DNA of 64,000 bases from JAFMJV01 sp963814315 (GCA_963814315.1 CAWFCG010000001.1:372001-436000); one strand, 5' to 3'; positions 7,054-16,876 are shown, counted from the first letter of the stretch. The notes: a model not told the origin generated them from the sequence alone. Numbers and translations are program-made.

Positions 7054-8157
7054 CTACTCGCCGCGGTAGAGCTTGGCGGTCTCGACCGCGATCGGCCCCC
7101 AGTCGACGGTGTCGGCCCAGGCACGGGCTCGCAGTCCCATGCTCGCAAGATCGGCAGTGGCGGCATCACGTATCGCATCCCGAAGGCCGTCTGGCGCAAC
7201 GGGGTCGTACAGGAACGTAGCATCGGCCGGGAGGGTCTCGGGCAGGCAGCCCATGGCCGGCGCGATCACCGGCCGACCGTGGCTCATGGCCAGGATGGCG
7301 CTGCCGGAGGTGAGGATGTCGCGAAAGGGCAGCACCGCGGCGTCCGCCGCGCGGAGGATGCCTGACAGCTCAGCCTCCGGGATCCGCTCCAGCCGCAGCA
7401 CGATGCGCGGATCGGTTGCCGCTCGCTCCTTCAGCTCCCGTCCCAGCTTCTTGGGCAGGGGCCTGCCACAGACCAGCAGACGATCATCTGGACCCAGCTC
7501 AGAGACGCCGACGAAGGCGTCGAGCAGCTCGCCCACGTTCTTGTAGCCTCGGATGGAACCGACGAAGGCGAAGACACGGCCGGTGGGCGGGAGCCCCAGT
7601 GCCGCCCGCGCGGCAGACGCATCAGCATCGACATCGTACTGACGGACGTAGTTGCCATGGGCCAGGACGTGCATGCGCGCACGAGCGGCTGCGCTGGGCT
7701 GGTACTGCTCAGTGAGCGCCTCGCGTGCCATCTCGCAATGCAAGATGATGGCGTCAGCCGCCTCGATCATGGACCGATGCGCCCTGGCGTCACGAGGGTC
7801 GTCACCGGCCTCATGGCCCTTGAGGTTGTGCACGGTCCAGACGATGCGGACGCCACGCGCTTTGAGCAGTCGCAGCTGCCACTCGAACCAGCGAACGTTG
7901 CGGGCGCTGGGCGTGCCCGTGCTACCGCCCAGGAACTCGTGGATCCAGTGGACATGCACCACCTGCGGCCGACCCTGCGCCCGCCAGGCGCCCAGGATGG
8001 CCGACCGCTGGGGCCAGTCATGGACAGCGACGGCTTCCACGCCGGCCTCCGAGAGCGCCGCCGCAAGCAGCCGCTGGTAGGGGTTCCAAGCGTGTGAAGG
8101 CAAGAGCATCGCGCGCAGTGGCTTCTGGCCAATCGGCGTCTTGCCGGGGCGGCTCAC
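7054..8157 (-). CDS. Glycosyltransferase family 4-like protein
   Basis: This 367-residue GT-B fold enzyme starts with a Rossmann strand (LRAMLLPSHAWNPYQRLLAAALSEAG is the gist), has the donor-side motif FAFVGSIRGYKNVGELLDAF in the middle, and the late E-rich loop ILTSGSAILAMSHGRPVIAP typical of GT4. It should transfer a sugar from a nucleotide donor during surface polysaccharide synthesis. The GTG start overlaps the wecB stop (GTGA), so the pair is co-translated. The acceptor and sugar cannot be named. Confidence 0.8.
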   Translation of the reverse strand: MSRPGKTPIGQKPLRAMLLPSHAWNPYQRLLAAALSEAGVEAVAVHDWPQRSAILGAWRAQGRPQVVHVHWIHEFLGGSTGTPSARNVRWFEWQLRLLKARGVRIVWTVHNLKGHEAGDDPRDARAHRSMIEAADAIILHCEMAREALTEQYQPSAAARARMHVLAHGNYVRQYDVDADASAARAALGLPPTGRVFAFVGSIRGYKNVGELLDAFVGVSELGPDDRLLVCGRPLPKKLGRELKERAATDPRIVLRLERIPEAELSGILRAADAAVLPFRDILTSGSAILAMSHGRPVIAPAMGCLPETLPADATFLYDPVAPDGLRDAIRDAATADLASMGLRARAWADTVDWGPIAVETAKLYRGE

Positions 8158-9224
8158 AGCTTTACCAGCACATCGGCGATGCGCTCCCCAGCATGGCCGT
8201 CCCAGCCCGGAGGCCCGCTCCCGGGGCGCTTCTGCGCGCCAGCCAGGGCGCCGTCAAGAGCCGTGCCCACCGTTCCGGGCGAGACCAGCCGATTGGTCCC
8301 AGCGGTGACCGTGACGGGGCGCTCCGTATTGGGCCGTAGCGTCAGACAGGGCACGTCCAGCATCGTCGTTTCCTCCTGGATGCCGCCCGAGTCAGTGATG
8401 ACGACCGCGGCACCACGCACCAGAGAGAGGAAGTCGATATAGCCCAGCGGGTCCACGACCGTCAACCCGGGCACATCATCGAGCCCGGCGGCCGCCAAGG
8501 TTGCGCGGCCGCGAGGGTGGAGCGGAAGGACCAGCGGCAGGCGAGCCGTCACGTCGCGCAGGGCACCGATGAGGGCCGCCGCCGCATCGGTGGTGTCCAC
8601 GTTGGCGGGCCGGTGCAGGGTAGCCACGCCATAGGGGGCGGTGGTGCCCAGTCGTGCCATCACCGGCGCCGGATCGAAGCGCGCAAGATGCGCCAGCAGC
8701 GTGTCGATCATGGGGTTGCCCACGAAGACCACCCGCTCACCAGTGATGCCCTCGCGGGCAAGGTTCTGCTCGCCTTCCGGCGCCGTCACGAACAACGGAT
8801 CGCTCAAGAGGTCGGTGACGCGCCGGTTGATCTCCTCGGGCATGCTGGCGTCGAACGAGCGCAAGCCCGCCTCCACATGCGCCACCGGGATCTGGAGCTT
8901 GGCGCAGACGAGCGCCGCTGCCAGCGTGGAGTTGACATCGCCGTACACGATGACGCGGTCAGGCCGTTCTGTGCCGAAGGCATCCTCCAAGGCGATCAAC
9001 AACGCCGCGGTCTGCGCCGCGTGCGAACCCGAGCCTACGCCCAGGTTGCGATCGGGCTGCGGGAGGCCCAGCTCCTCGAAGAACACCTCAGACATGGCGC
9101 GGTCGTAGTGCTGGCCGGTGTGGATAAGCTGTTGCTGCACACCGAGGACTCCGAGAGCGGCAATCACTGGCGCGGCCTTGATGAAGTTGGGCCGTGCGCC
9201 GACGATGTGGATGAGTCCAGGCAT
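8154..9224 (-). CDS. wecB: UDP-N-acetylglucosamine 2-epimerase (non-hydrolysing)
   Basis: This enzyme interconverts UDP-GlcNAc and UDP-ManNAc. Diagnostic segments are GARPNFIKAAPVI at the N-terminus, HTGQHYD, the EAGLRS motif with its catalytic acid, the PEEINRR loop and TDSGGIQEE toward the end. The length of about 356 residues from ATG 9224 fits the family; 12 extra codons upstream are low complexity and lie before the conserved first strand. It is divergent from the nucleotide-sugar dehydrogenase at 9304, and the two probably act together to make a ManNAc- or GlcNAc-uronate precursor. Confidence 0.92.
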   Translation of the reverse strand: MPGLIHIVGARPNFIKAAPVIAALGVLGVQQQLIHTGQHYDRAMSEVFFEELGLPQPDRNLGVGSGSHAAQTAALLIALEDAFGTERPDRVIVYGDVNSTLAAALVCAKLQIPVAHVEAGLRSFDASMPEEINRRVTDLLSDPLFVTAPEGEQNLAREGITGERVVFVGNPMIDTLLAHLARFDPAPVMARLGTTAPYGVATLHRPANVDTTDAAAALIGALRDVTARLPLVLPLHPRGRATLAAAGLDDVPGLTVVDPLGYIDFLSLVRGAAVVITDSGGIQEETTMLDVPCLTLRPNTERPVTVTAGTNRLVSPGTVGTALDGALAGAQKRPGSGPPGWDGHAGERIADVLVKL

Positions 9225-9303
9225 ACACGCAAGCATGCCATCCCCGCGCGTTGGTGACACATCCCCGCGCGGCTGGCGCGCCCGATGCTAGAGTCGATGG
9301 GCT

Positions 9304-10602
9304 GTGACAGACACCAACTTCGACATGGTCGGCATCATCGGGCTCGGTTATGTCGGCCTGCCCCTCGCGGTGGCCTTCGCTGAGGCCGGCCTACATGTCG
9401 TGGGCTTCGAACTCTCGGCCGACAAGGTAGCCTCGATCACAGCCGGCGAGTCATACATCGAAGATGTGCCCTCCGACACGCTCGGTCGGCTGCTCGACTC
9501 GGGCGCCCTGCGGGCCACCACCGACGCAAACCGACTGTCGAGCTGCGGCGCGCTGCTGATCTGTGTGCCTACCCCGCTGGGCGAGTATCGCGAGCCCGAC
9601 CTCTCCTACGTCCTCGCGGCGGCCAAGACCGCCATCGCCAACCTGGCCCCGGGCGCCCTGATCGTGCTGGAGTCTACGACCTGGCCCGGCACCACGCGGG
9701 AGGTGCTGGCACCGATGTTCGAGGCCGCCGGTCGCACCATCGGCGTAGACGCCTTCCTCGCCTTCAGCCCGGAGCGCGTGGACCCCGGCAACACGCGTTG
9801 GGGCATCCGTGAGACACCCAAGGTGGTAGGTGGCCTGACGCCAGCCTGTGCAGCGCGTGCGTGCGCGCTCTACGCGCGCATCTGTGACACCGTCCACCCG
9901 GTCTCGTCGCCCGAATCGGCGGAGATGTCCAAGATCCTGGAGAACACCTTCCGCGCCGTGAACATCGCGCTCGTCAACGAGATGGCCATCCTGGCCGATC
10001 GCATGGGTATCGACGTGTGGGAGGCGATCGAGGCAGCCGCCACCAAACCGTTCGGCTTCATGCCCTTCTGGCCCGGTCCCGGTCTGGGCGGCCACTGCAT
10101 CCCCATCGATCCCTTCTACCTGGCCTGGCGGGCGCGCGCCTTCGACCTGGACAGCGAGTTCGTGGAGCTGGCCGGTCGCGTCAACGTCCAGATGCCCTAC
10201 TACGCGGTGTCACGGATCACACGCTCGCTCAACGGCCGTGCCAAGGCCGTACGCGGGGCGAATGTGTTGCTGCTGGGCATGGCCTACAAGGCGGACGTTG
10301 GTGACCTGCGTGAGAGCCCTTCGCTGAAGCTGCTGGAGCTGCTGCGCGATGCCGGCGCGGACGTGACCTACCACGACCCGCACGTGCCGGACCTGGCCGA
10401 CGCTGGTCTCTCCTCGGTCGCGCTCGACGTCGACGTGGTTCGGGCGACCGATTGCGTCGTCATTGCCACCGCACATAGGGCCATCGACCTGGCCCTCGTG
10501 GTCGAACACGCCGACCTGGTGGTGGACCTGCGAAACGCGGTACGAGGCCGCCTCTCAGGTGGCACCTCAGGCAGTGTGCCGCCCAACGTCGACGTCCTTT
10601 AG
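9304..10602 (+). CDS. UDP-N-acetyl-hexosamine 6-dehydrogenase (WbpA/WecC-like)
   Basis: This NAD-dependent nucleotide-sugar dehydrogenase (432 aa) oxidises C6 of a UDP-sugar to a uronate. The N-terminal Rossmann motif is IGLGYVGLPLAVAFAEAG. The phrase LESTTWPGTTREVL and FSPERVDPGN are closer to WbpA-type UDP-GlcNAc dehydrogenases than to plain UDP-glucose dehydrogenase. The catalytic cysteine is in GGHCIPIDP. The third domain starts near LLLGMAYKADVGDLRESP. The start is GTG 9304. It is divergent from wecB, consistent with synthesis of an N-acetylhexosaminuronic acid. Confidence 0.87.
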   Translation: MTDTNFDMVGIIGLGYVGLPLAVAFAEAGLHVVGFELSADKVASITAGESYIEDVPSDTLGRLLDSGALRATTDANRLSSCGALLICVPTPLGEYREPDLSYVLAAAKTAIANLAPGALIVLESTTWPGTTREVLAPMFEAAGRTIGVDAFLAFSPERVDPGNTRWGIRETPKVVGGLTPACAARACALYARICDTVHPVSSPESAEMSKILENTFRAVNIALVNEMAILADRMGIDVWEAIEAAATKPFGFMPFWPGPGLGGHCIPIDPFYLAWRARAFDLDSEFVELAGRVNVQMPYYAVSRITRSLNGRAKAVRGANVLLLGMAYKADVGDLRESPSLKLLELLRDAGADVTYHDPHVPDLADAGLSSVALDVDVVRATDCVVIATAHRAIDLALVVEHADLVVDLRNAVRGRLSGGTSGSVPPNVDVL

Positions 10603-10645
10603 CGGGCGGCCATGACGAGCAGGTCGTCGTGACGACCGGGGAGGC

Positions 10646-11656
10646 GTGAGCGTGCGCCCGCGGAAGGTCTGGATCGACCTGACCAACTCGCCGCACGTGC
10701 TCTTCTTCCGCCCCATCCTGCGACGCCTCGATGCGGCCGGCGTGGAGACGGTCGTGACCGCACGTGATTTCGCCCAGACGCTGGGCTTGCTGGATCGATA
10801 CGGCATCGCCCACACCGTCGTCGGCCGCCACGGCGGTGCCTCGGTCGCTGGCAAGGGGTTGGGCCTGGCGCGGCGCTCGAGTGCGCTGGTGTGGTTCGGT
10901 CGTGGGCGCGGCATCACCCAGGCCGTCAGCCACGGCTCGAACGATCTTGCGGTCGCGGCGCGCCTGCTGCGCATCCACAGCACCGTGATCCACGACTATG
11001 AGGGTGCCGCCGGCATGCACCGCATCAACTTCCGGCTGGCCACCAAAGTCATGACGCCTGACGTCATCCCCTACTCGGCGCTGTCAGGATACGGGCTCTC
11101 CAGGGAGCGACACCGGCCCTACCGTGGACTGAAGGAGCAGGTGGCACTGGCCGACTTCCTCCCCGACGAGAGCGTCTACGAAGAGCTGGGACTCGACCGC
11201 GAGCGGCCCATCGTGGTGATGCGTCCACCGGCCACCATGAGCCTGTACCACCGCGGCATCGAGAACACCGTCTTCGATGAGGTGCTGACACGCCTGCTCG
11301 ACAGCGACGCACAGGTGGTCTTGCTGCCGCGGACCGCGGAGCAGGCCGAGTCATTCGCCGACGTGGTCGGCGTGATCATCCCCGAGCGACCCGTGGACGG
11401 CCCCTCGTTGGTTTGGGCGGCCGATGCCGTGGTCAGCGCCGGAGGCACCATGAATCGCGAGGCCGCGGTGCTTGGTGTGCCCGCCTGGACCACCTTCGCC
11501 GGGCGGCTCGGCGCGGTCGATCGGGAGCTGGTCGAGCAGGGGCGCATGGCTGTGCTCGAGCGTGCCGAGGACGTCGTCATCGCTCGACGAAAGCGCTCCA
11601 GCCCGGACTTCGAGGCCATCGCCGATGAGGTCACCGAGGAGATCCTGCGCACGTAG
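10646..11656 (+). CDS. DUF354 family protein (GT-B-like)
   Basis: This 336-residue protein opens with KVWIDLTNSPHVLFFRP, the signature of the DUF354 family, and ends with a Rossmann-like half containing SAGGTMNREAAVLGVPAWT. The layout resembles the UDP-GlcNAc 2-epimerase/MurG-type GT-B fold. Family members lie in polysaccharide clusters of archaea and bacteria without an assigned reaction. It follows the dehydrogenase by 43 bases on the same strand, so a role in glycan assembly is likely. The start is GTG 10646. Confidence 0.8.
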   Translation: MSVRPRKVWIDLTNSPHVLFFRPILRRLDAAGVETVVTARDFAQTLGLLDRYGIAHTVVGRHGGASVAGKGLGLARRSSALVWFGRGRGITQAVSHGSNDLAVAARLLRIHSTVIHDYEGAAGMHRINFRLATKVMTPDVIPYSALSGYGLSRERHRPYRGLKEQVALADFLPDESVYEELGLDRERPIVVMRPPATMSLYHRGIENTVFDEVLTRLLDSDAQVVLLPRTAEQAESFADVVGVIIPERPVDGPSLVWAADAVVSAGGTMNREAAVLGVPAWTTFAGRLGAVDRELVEQGRMAVLERAEDVVIARRKRSSPDFEAIADEVTEEILRT

Positions 11657-11667
11657 GCCGGATGGCT

Positions 11668-12516
11668 CTACCGCTTTTGGATCGACTGCTTGACCTGCGG
11701 CGTGATGCGCACGGCGAGGCGGTTGCTGTCCCCTGTTCGGCACAGACCCTTGGCGTTGATCTCGCACTCGACCACGATGCCAACGACGCACTGGGCGCGC
11801 CCGCAGGGTGACTCGGAGCCGAAGGAGCGCCATACGGGGCCCCCGCTCATGCCCTGTGCCACGAAGGCGTTCACGTTCAGGAGGCTGGGCTCATCGGAGG
11901 CTCCCGGCCACACGGTGCCCCTGGTGCGCCACATGTTGAGCGCGTTCATGCCACTGAAGCGTGGATCCGATGGATAGCCGCCCACCTGGAGTTTGCGGCC
12001 GGCAGCTAGTTGGGCGTCGCCCGACTCTGTAGCCCACAGGCGCATGACGGCGCTCCTGGGATACGAGCAGCCTCGCTCCGTGGTCAGGACCGCGTAGTCG
12101 TGCACCCGGCTACCGAATTCGCGATCGGCTGAATTGCGCTTGACGAACTTCGAGTGGACCCACACCCTTGCCACGTCACAGGCTCCGAATTTCGCGCCCC
12201 CGGCGACCCCACTGTAGGCACGATAGACGCGCACATTGTCAGGCAAGCCACCACGGAGCTTGTACTTGCCGGCCGCCGCGTCGCGGACCAGGCAGTGCGC
12301 CGCGGTAACCACTTTGCGCGGCGCCACGATGAAGCCGGTACAGGCGACATGATCGGCGATGGTCACCAGCGCCAGGCCGCGATAGGGCCGGTCGGCGAGT
12401 CGCGAACGGTCGACGATGTTGCCGTCGACCTCCAGCGCGGCAACACTGCCGAGGGTGGTGGCCAGCACCAGCAGTGTGATGGCGAGCGACAAGGCCAGGC
12501 GGGTGGCGAAGCGCAT
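11668..12516 (-). CDS. Secreted trypsin-like serine protease (S1 family)
   Basis: A signal peptide of about 28 residues (basic start, hydrophobic run, cleavage near SVAAL) precedes a chymotrypsin-fold domain. The catalytic triad is visible as His in VTAAHC, Asp in HDYAVL and Ser in GMSGGPV. Two cysteine pairs (ACTGF...AHC and CVVGIVVEC) fit secreted S1 proteases. It should hydrolyse peptide bonds outside the membrane. Its ATG overlaps the stop of the upstream glycosyltransferase (TGATG), placing it in the minus-strand glycan operon. Confidence 0.87.
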   Translation of the reverse strand: MRFATRLALSLAITLLVLATTLGSVAALEVDGNIVDRSRLADRPYRGLALVTIADHVACTGFIVAPRKVVTAAHCLVRDAAAGKYKLRGGLPDNVRVYRAYSGVAGGAKFGACDVARVWVHSKFVKRNSADREFGSRVHDYAVLTTERGCSYPRSAVMRLWATESGDAQLAAGRKLQVGGYPSDPRFSGMNALNMWRTRGTVWPGASDEPSLLNVNAFVAQGMSGGPVWRSFGSESPCGRAQCVVGIVVECEINAKGLCRTGDSNRLAVRITPQVKQSIQKR

Positions 12517-13895
12517 CAGACCGCACCCCTTTCTCGTGCCAGCTTGCGATAGAGCGCCAGCAGCCCCACGGCCGTGTGGCTCCAGGTGTACTTGCGGAGC
12601 GCCACCTCGCGACAGTGGGTCCGTAGCGCTCGCCGCTCCGCGACCGGCGCGGTGAGCAGGTCAGTGCAGGCCGCGGCGATGGCTGCCGGATCATCGATAT
12701 CGACACAGACGCCGACGCCCTCGTCAGAGGTCAGCCGGCACTGTTCGTTGCCCTTGGCAACGACCACCGGGACGCCGGCCATGATGGCCTCGAACAGCTT
12801 GTTGGGCAGGTTCATCTTGTGGTTCAGGGTGCGCGGCGGTTGGCCCACGAAACAAACGTCAGCGCTGGCGGTCCAGGGCATGAGATCGTCGGGGCGCACG
12901 GCCGGCAGGAGGTAGATGCGCCCGGGATGCGCAGCGACGGCATCGGCGATGAACGTCTCCAGCCGCCCGTAACCCATGAACACGACCGCGGCACCCAGCT
13001 TCATGAGGCGCGGCTCGGTGGCCGCGGCCACCAGCTCCTCCACGCCGCGGTCGACCGAGAAGCCGCCCTGGTACAGCACGATGGGGCGTTCCGGTTCGAT
13101 GCCGGTGGTCTGGCGGATGCGGTCGGATTCGACGATTCCCGGCTGGTCCGGGCGCCAGGCTGGCGGGCAGTTCCACAGCACTGTCGGTCGCGGCACACCC
13201 CAGCGGCGTACCACCAGGTCAGCCACCGGGTCGCTCACGGCCAGGAAGGCCGAACCATCGCGGGCCCAATCCCGCTCCCGTCGCCGCACCAGCTCACGCA
13301 CCACCCAGGGCATACGCGCCAGGCGGGCGGCTTCAGTGTGGTAGTCAGCGATGTCGTAGACGAACCGACCGCCCAGCCGACGGGCCGCCTCGCGCACCAC
13401 GGGCAGCACGATCAGTGACTGGGCATGGAAGACGTCCGTCTCTGGCGCCGCCGCCACGACGGCATCGGCCCACGGTCCGGCGCGGCGCGAGTTGGCGAGG
13501 ATCTCGAGTGTGCGACGGAAGGGGTGGAGCAGTCGGTCGCGACCAGCCGGCGCGTCCGCCGGGAGCACTTGCGCATCGGGGTCCAGGCGGATGAGCCGGC
13601 AGATGCCGCGACGCACCCGTCGTGGCAGGGGCCGCAGGGCGTTGCTGATGCGGCGGTCGATGTCCAAGCGGCTGAGCCGAACGCCCGGCGCCAGCTCCTC
13701 CTCCGGCGGCAGACCCGGTGCCGACCAGCCCAGGATCCGCAATCGGTGGCCATCGGCAGCCAGCGAGGTCGCCGAACGCAGGAAACGCGAATCGAACTCG
13801 AAGGGGTTGGCGGCGACGATGGTGATGTCCAGGCTGTCCGGCTGGGGCGCTGCGGCACTCACGGTGGGGCTGCTCCATGGATCGGCCCCGTCCAC
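12516..13895 (-). CDS. Glycosyltransferase family 4 protein
   Basis: This GT-B enzyme of 459 residues has N-terminal strand ITIVAANPFEFDSRFLRSA, a central donor domain beginning at RPIVLYQGGFSVDRGVEELV, and a late segment LPNKLFEAIMAGVPVVVAKG, the canonical GT4 NDP-sugar-binding E-x7-E region. It should act on a lipid-linked or surface glycan at the cytoplasmic face. It is translationally coupled to the secreted protease downstream. The N-terminal 20 residues before the first strand are low complexity, so the start may be slightly internal. Confidence 0.8.
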   Translation of the reverse strand: MDGADPWSSPTVSAAAPQPDSLDITIVAANPFEFDSRFLRSATSLAADGHRLRILGWSAPGLPPEEELAPGVRLSRLDIDRRISNALRPLPRRVRRGICRLIRLDPDAQVLPADAPAGRDRLLHPFRRTLEILANSRRAGPWADAVVAAAPETDVFHAQSLIVLPVVREAARRLGGRFVYDIADYHTEAARLARMPWVVRELVRRRERDWARDGSAFLAVSDPVADLVVRRWGVPRPTVLWNCPPAWRPDQPGIVESDRIRQTTGIEPERPIVLYQGGFSVDRGVEELVAAATEPRLMKLGAAVVFMGYGRLETFIADAVAAHPGRIYLLPAVRPDDLMPWTASADVCFVGQPPRTLNHKMNLPNKLFEAIMAGVPVVVAKGNEQCRLTSDEGVGVCVDIDDPAAIAAACTDLLTAPVAERRALRTHCREVALRKYTWSHTAVGLLALYRKLARERGAV

Positions 13896-13924
13896 GACGG
13901 TATGGGGCTCGCTACCGACTCAGC

Positions 13925-14740
13925 CTAACGCGGACTACGCATATGAGCAGACGCGTCACCGTCGACATCGTCATCGCGGCGCATGGACGCGGTCGGACCG
14001 CGACCACGCAACTCGTCCCAACGAAGCTGCAGCACCACCAGCAGCGCCTCCACGATGATCGACTTCGACATCTTGCTGGTGCCCACCTCACGATCCTTGA
14101 AGACGATGGGCACCTCGGTCACGCTGGCGCCCGCACGCGTGGCCAGGTAGGTGGTCTCGATCTGGAACACGTAGCCACCCGAGTGCAGGCGATCCCATTC
14201 GACCGCCCGAAGTGCGGCCCTGCGCCAGGCCTTGAAGCCGCCGGTCAGGTCGTTGGTCCCCAGGCGCAACACGATCCTGGCGAATAGTGAGCCACCCCGC
14301 GACACGATGCGCCGCATGATGCCCCAATCACGAACGCCCCCGCCTCGGGTATAGCGCGAGCCGATGACGAGGTCGGCTCCGGCCTCGATGGCGGCCATCA
14401 GCGCGGGCAGGTAGTCGGGCGAATGTGACCAGTCGGCGTCCATCTGGACGACGAACCGAGCGCCGGCGTCGAGCGCGACACCGAAGCCGTCGACGTACGC
14501 CTTGCCCAAGCCCTCCTTGCCAGCCCGATGCCTGACCACGATGCGTGGCTCGGTGGTAGCCAGTCTATCGGCCAGGTCGCCGGTCCCATCTGGCGAGGCG
14601 TCATCGACCACCAACAGCGTGGCACCGGGTAGCGCATGCAGGATGGCCTCGGAGATGCCGGCCAGGTTCTCCGCTTCGTCATAGGTCGGCAGCACCACCC
14701 AGGTTCCGGCGTATCGATCGACGTTGGTGTGCTCGGTCAT
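13925..14740 (-). CDS. Polyprenol-phosphate mannosyl/glucosyltransferase (GT2, DPM1-like)
   Basis: This 271-residue GT2 enzyme of the dolichol-phosphate mannose synthase type has VVLPTYDEAENL at the start, VVDDASPDGTGDLADRL, and the metal-binding DAD in VVQMDADWSHSPDYLP. The motif GSRYTRGGGVRDWG and the end segment FKDREVGTSKMSKSI are diagnostic. It would transfer mannose or glucose from GDP- or UDP-sugar to polyprenyl phosphate, feeding GT-C enzymes. There is no C-terminal membrane domain, so it belongs to the soluble type. Confidence 0.88.
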   Translation of the reverse strand: MTEHTNVDRYAGTWVVLPTYDEAENLAGISEAILHALPGATLLVVDDASPDGTGDLADRLATTEPRIVVRHRAGKEGLGKAYVDGFGVALDAGARFVVQMDADWSHSPDYLPALMAAIEAGADLVIGSRYTRGGGVRDWGIMRRIVSRGGSLFARIVLRLGTNDLTGGFKAWRRAALRAVEWDRLHSGGYVFQIETTYLATRAGASVTEVPIVFKDREVGTSKMSKSIIVEALLVVLQLRWDELRGRGPTASMRRDDDVDGDASAHMRSPR

Positions 14741-14839
14741 CAGGCCTCAGTCTAGGCGCCGGTCGGGACGACACGATAGGAGAGGTGGCGCTCCGGTCAG
14801 TCGCGGACGGGTCAGTCGCAGGTCGACAGTCGCGCTCGC

Positions 14840-16876
14840 TCAGCGCAGCTTGAAGATGTAGACGCGCGCCTGCGTGCCATCGGCGATGTCAGTGCCCAAA
14901 ACGCGGACCCGCATATTGCCCGGCTTGCCCTTGGTCTTGGTCTTGAGCACCACCCTGAACTGGTTCTCACCGCTCTTGGTGATCTTCCACTTGGGCACGG
15001 TGTACGTGGGGATGAGGCGCTGGTTGGCGGTGACGACCGGCTTGCCCTTGAGCGGCTCGGCGGAGGTCAGCGTGAAGATGATCTTGTCGCCGCGTCGAAC
15101 CGACCACTTCGGCGTCGCCAGATCGAAGGGCGTCATGCGGACCTCGATGTCATGAGCGTAGGCGCCCGCCGGCCGGCTCACGCGCATACGAGCGACATAG
15201 CGACCGTCCGGGAGGACCGCCCCGTCATCGTCGGTGCCGTCCCACAGGAAACGCGCGTCGCCGGCTGGGAAGGCGGCCTCATCGGGGCCATGTCTGACGA
15301 CCGCGCCACCGGGCTTACGGATGGTCCAGCTGACGTTGGCATCTCTGGTCAGGCGAGCCTTCAGGGCGGTCGTTTGCGCCAGGTCGTCGCCATCGGCGGC
15401 GTAGAACAAGGCGGGGTTGGCCCTGGGGTTCTTCATCGAGTTGAGGACTCGCACCCTGGTCTCGGCGGGCTCACCGTGATTGCCGGCGCGGTCGGCCGGC
15501 GTGAGGACGATCTTGAATGAACCCTCACCGACCAACTTGCCGTCATCGCGCAGGCCATCCCAAGTGAGCGAGCCGCGGCCCTTGAGCGCCCAGGTGGTCG
15601 TTTGGCGCACCGTTTGGCCGTCTCGCCTCACCTGCATCTCGATGAAGGCGTTCTCTGACAGCCGATGCGAGATGGCGATGCTGTCGCTGATGCCGTCACC
15701 GTTAGGCGTGAAGACCGGGTCACTCGAGTCTGCTGTCGCGAGCGTGACGGCGGCCTGGCTGGCGCTGACCTCTGTGATGACCGGCGGGTCCAGGTCCGGC
15801 GGTGCGGCGGTCGCGTCACGCCACTCGGTGGTAGTGAAGTCAAGGTCGCCGGTGATGCCGCGCAGGTAGCCGTACACGGGATCGGGGTCGATGTGGATGG
15901 TGGCTCCGGGGATGCGCACCGAGGGGAAGTAGCCGGGCTTGTCTCCGATCCAGCCGTTCAGGGGGTTGACGGCGCTGCCATAGCGAGTCATGAAGACCGC
16001 GTCCATGGTGGCGTCCTCCCCATAGAGGGCGTCGATGACGTCGGCGCCTGGCTGCCAGCCTAGTGCCCAGACGGCACGGGCCCCGATGGAAAGGAAGCCG
16101 TTGGCGAAGTTATCGACACGCTGCACGGCCACAGCACGAGTCGGGATGGGCATGCCTGATGAGGCATTGCCGGAGGCATACGAGAGGTGCGAGAGGATGA
16201 CCACCGCGTTGGGCGCCAGCTCGATATTCGCCCGCAGCCAGTTGGCGCCCCTGTAGACGACGTTGGAGGTGCTGCGCTTGTCAGGGTCGTCGGGGTTGAG
16301 GCCGATGCCGTTCTTGGTGTCCTCCTGGAAGGGGCCGAAGGCGCTGGGCCAGCCGTTGCCGTGGCCGACGTAGACGAAGAGATCGGCGCCGTTGGCCGCC
16401 GCCTTGACGCGAGACTTGGTGGCATTGGGGTGGAAGACGCGTGTGACATCCATGCCCTGGGCCTCGGCCGCGTCGGCGATGGCCTTGGCGTAGTCCCGGT
16501 AGCGGTACGTCAGGCTGTGCACCGGGCCAGACACGATGACAGCCCGCTTGGGCGCCGGCACCTCGTCCGCGGCCGTGACGCGCGACACCAGGTTCAGTGC
16601 CGAGCTGGTCAGGACGAGCGCGATGATGGCGGCGACGATGGCGAGGATGCGGAGGACGTCGCGGCGGCGGGCCGTGGCGGTCAACCGGGTCGCGTGGGCC
16701 GCGATTTGGTGATGTGCGGGCATGTGTCGCCAAGGGTCCACGCTCGGATCCGGATAGGCCATGCCGAGATGGTCACCACCCCAACACCCGGATGGTCCCA
16801 AGCGCCGTCGGACGAGGCGCCCGAGGCGCGCCACGTGTGCGACGTCTCCGACGTGTGTGGCCCCTGTGGCGATCAT
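14840..16876 (-). CDS. Membrane-anchored caspase-like domain protein with FlgD-type Ig repeats
   Basis: One membrane helix (about residues 73-97) precedes an extracytoplasmic domain containing FVYVGHGNGWPS and VVILSHLSYASGNAS, which resembles caspase/gingipain-like (C25/CHAT-type) folds. The position where I expect the nucleophile reads Ser rather than Cys. The C-terminal half has FlgD/FlgD_ig-type beta domains, with phrases such as TWDGLRDDGKLVGEGSFKIV and WDGTDDDGAVLPDGRYVARM. ATG 16876 overlaps the mreC stop (ATGA), which supports this start. ATG 16723, just before the membrane helix, is an alternative. Function unknown. Confidence 0.65.
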   Translation of the reverse strand: MIATGATHVGDVAHVARLGRLVRRRLGPSGCWGGDHLGMAYPDPSVDPWRHMPAHHQIAAHATRLTATARRRDVLRILAIVAAIIALVLTSSALNLVSRVTAADEVPAPKRAVIVSGPVHSLTYRYRDYAKAIADAAEAQGMDVTRVFHPNATKSRVKAAANGADLFVYVGHGNGWPSAFGPFQEDTKNGIGLNPDDPDKRSTSNVVYRGANWLRANIELAPNAVVILSHLSYASGNASSGMPIPTRAVAVQRVDNFANGFLSIGARAVWALGWQPGADVIDALYGEDATMDAVFMTRYGSAVNPLNGWIGDKPGYFPSVRIPGATIHIDPDPVYGYLRGITGDLDFTTTEWRDATAAPPDLDPPVITEVSASQAAVTLATADSSDPVFTPNGDGISDSIAISHRLSENAFIEMQVRRDGQTVRQTTTWALKGRGSLTWDGLRDDGKLVGEGSFKIVLTPADRAGNHGEPAETRVRVLNSMKNPRANPALFYAADGDDLAQTTALKARLTRDANVSWTIRKPGGAVVRHGPDEAAFPAGDARFLWDGTDDDGAVLPDGRYVARMRVSRPAGAYAHDIEVRMTPFDLATPKWSVRRGDKIIFTLTSAEPLKGKPVVTANQRLIPTYTVPKWKITKSGENQFRVVLKTKTKGKPGNMRVRVLGTDIADGTQARVYIFKLR

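Noticed and set aside
12516..14740. Plus-strand frames opposite the glycosyltransferases
   Set aside because: No conserved motif, and both minus-strand genes are well supported.
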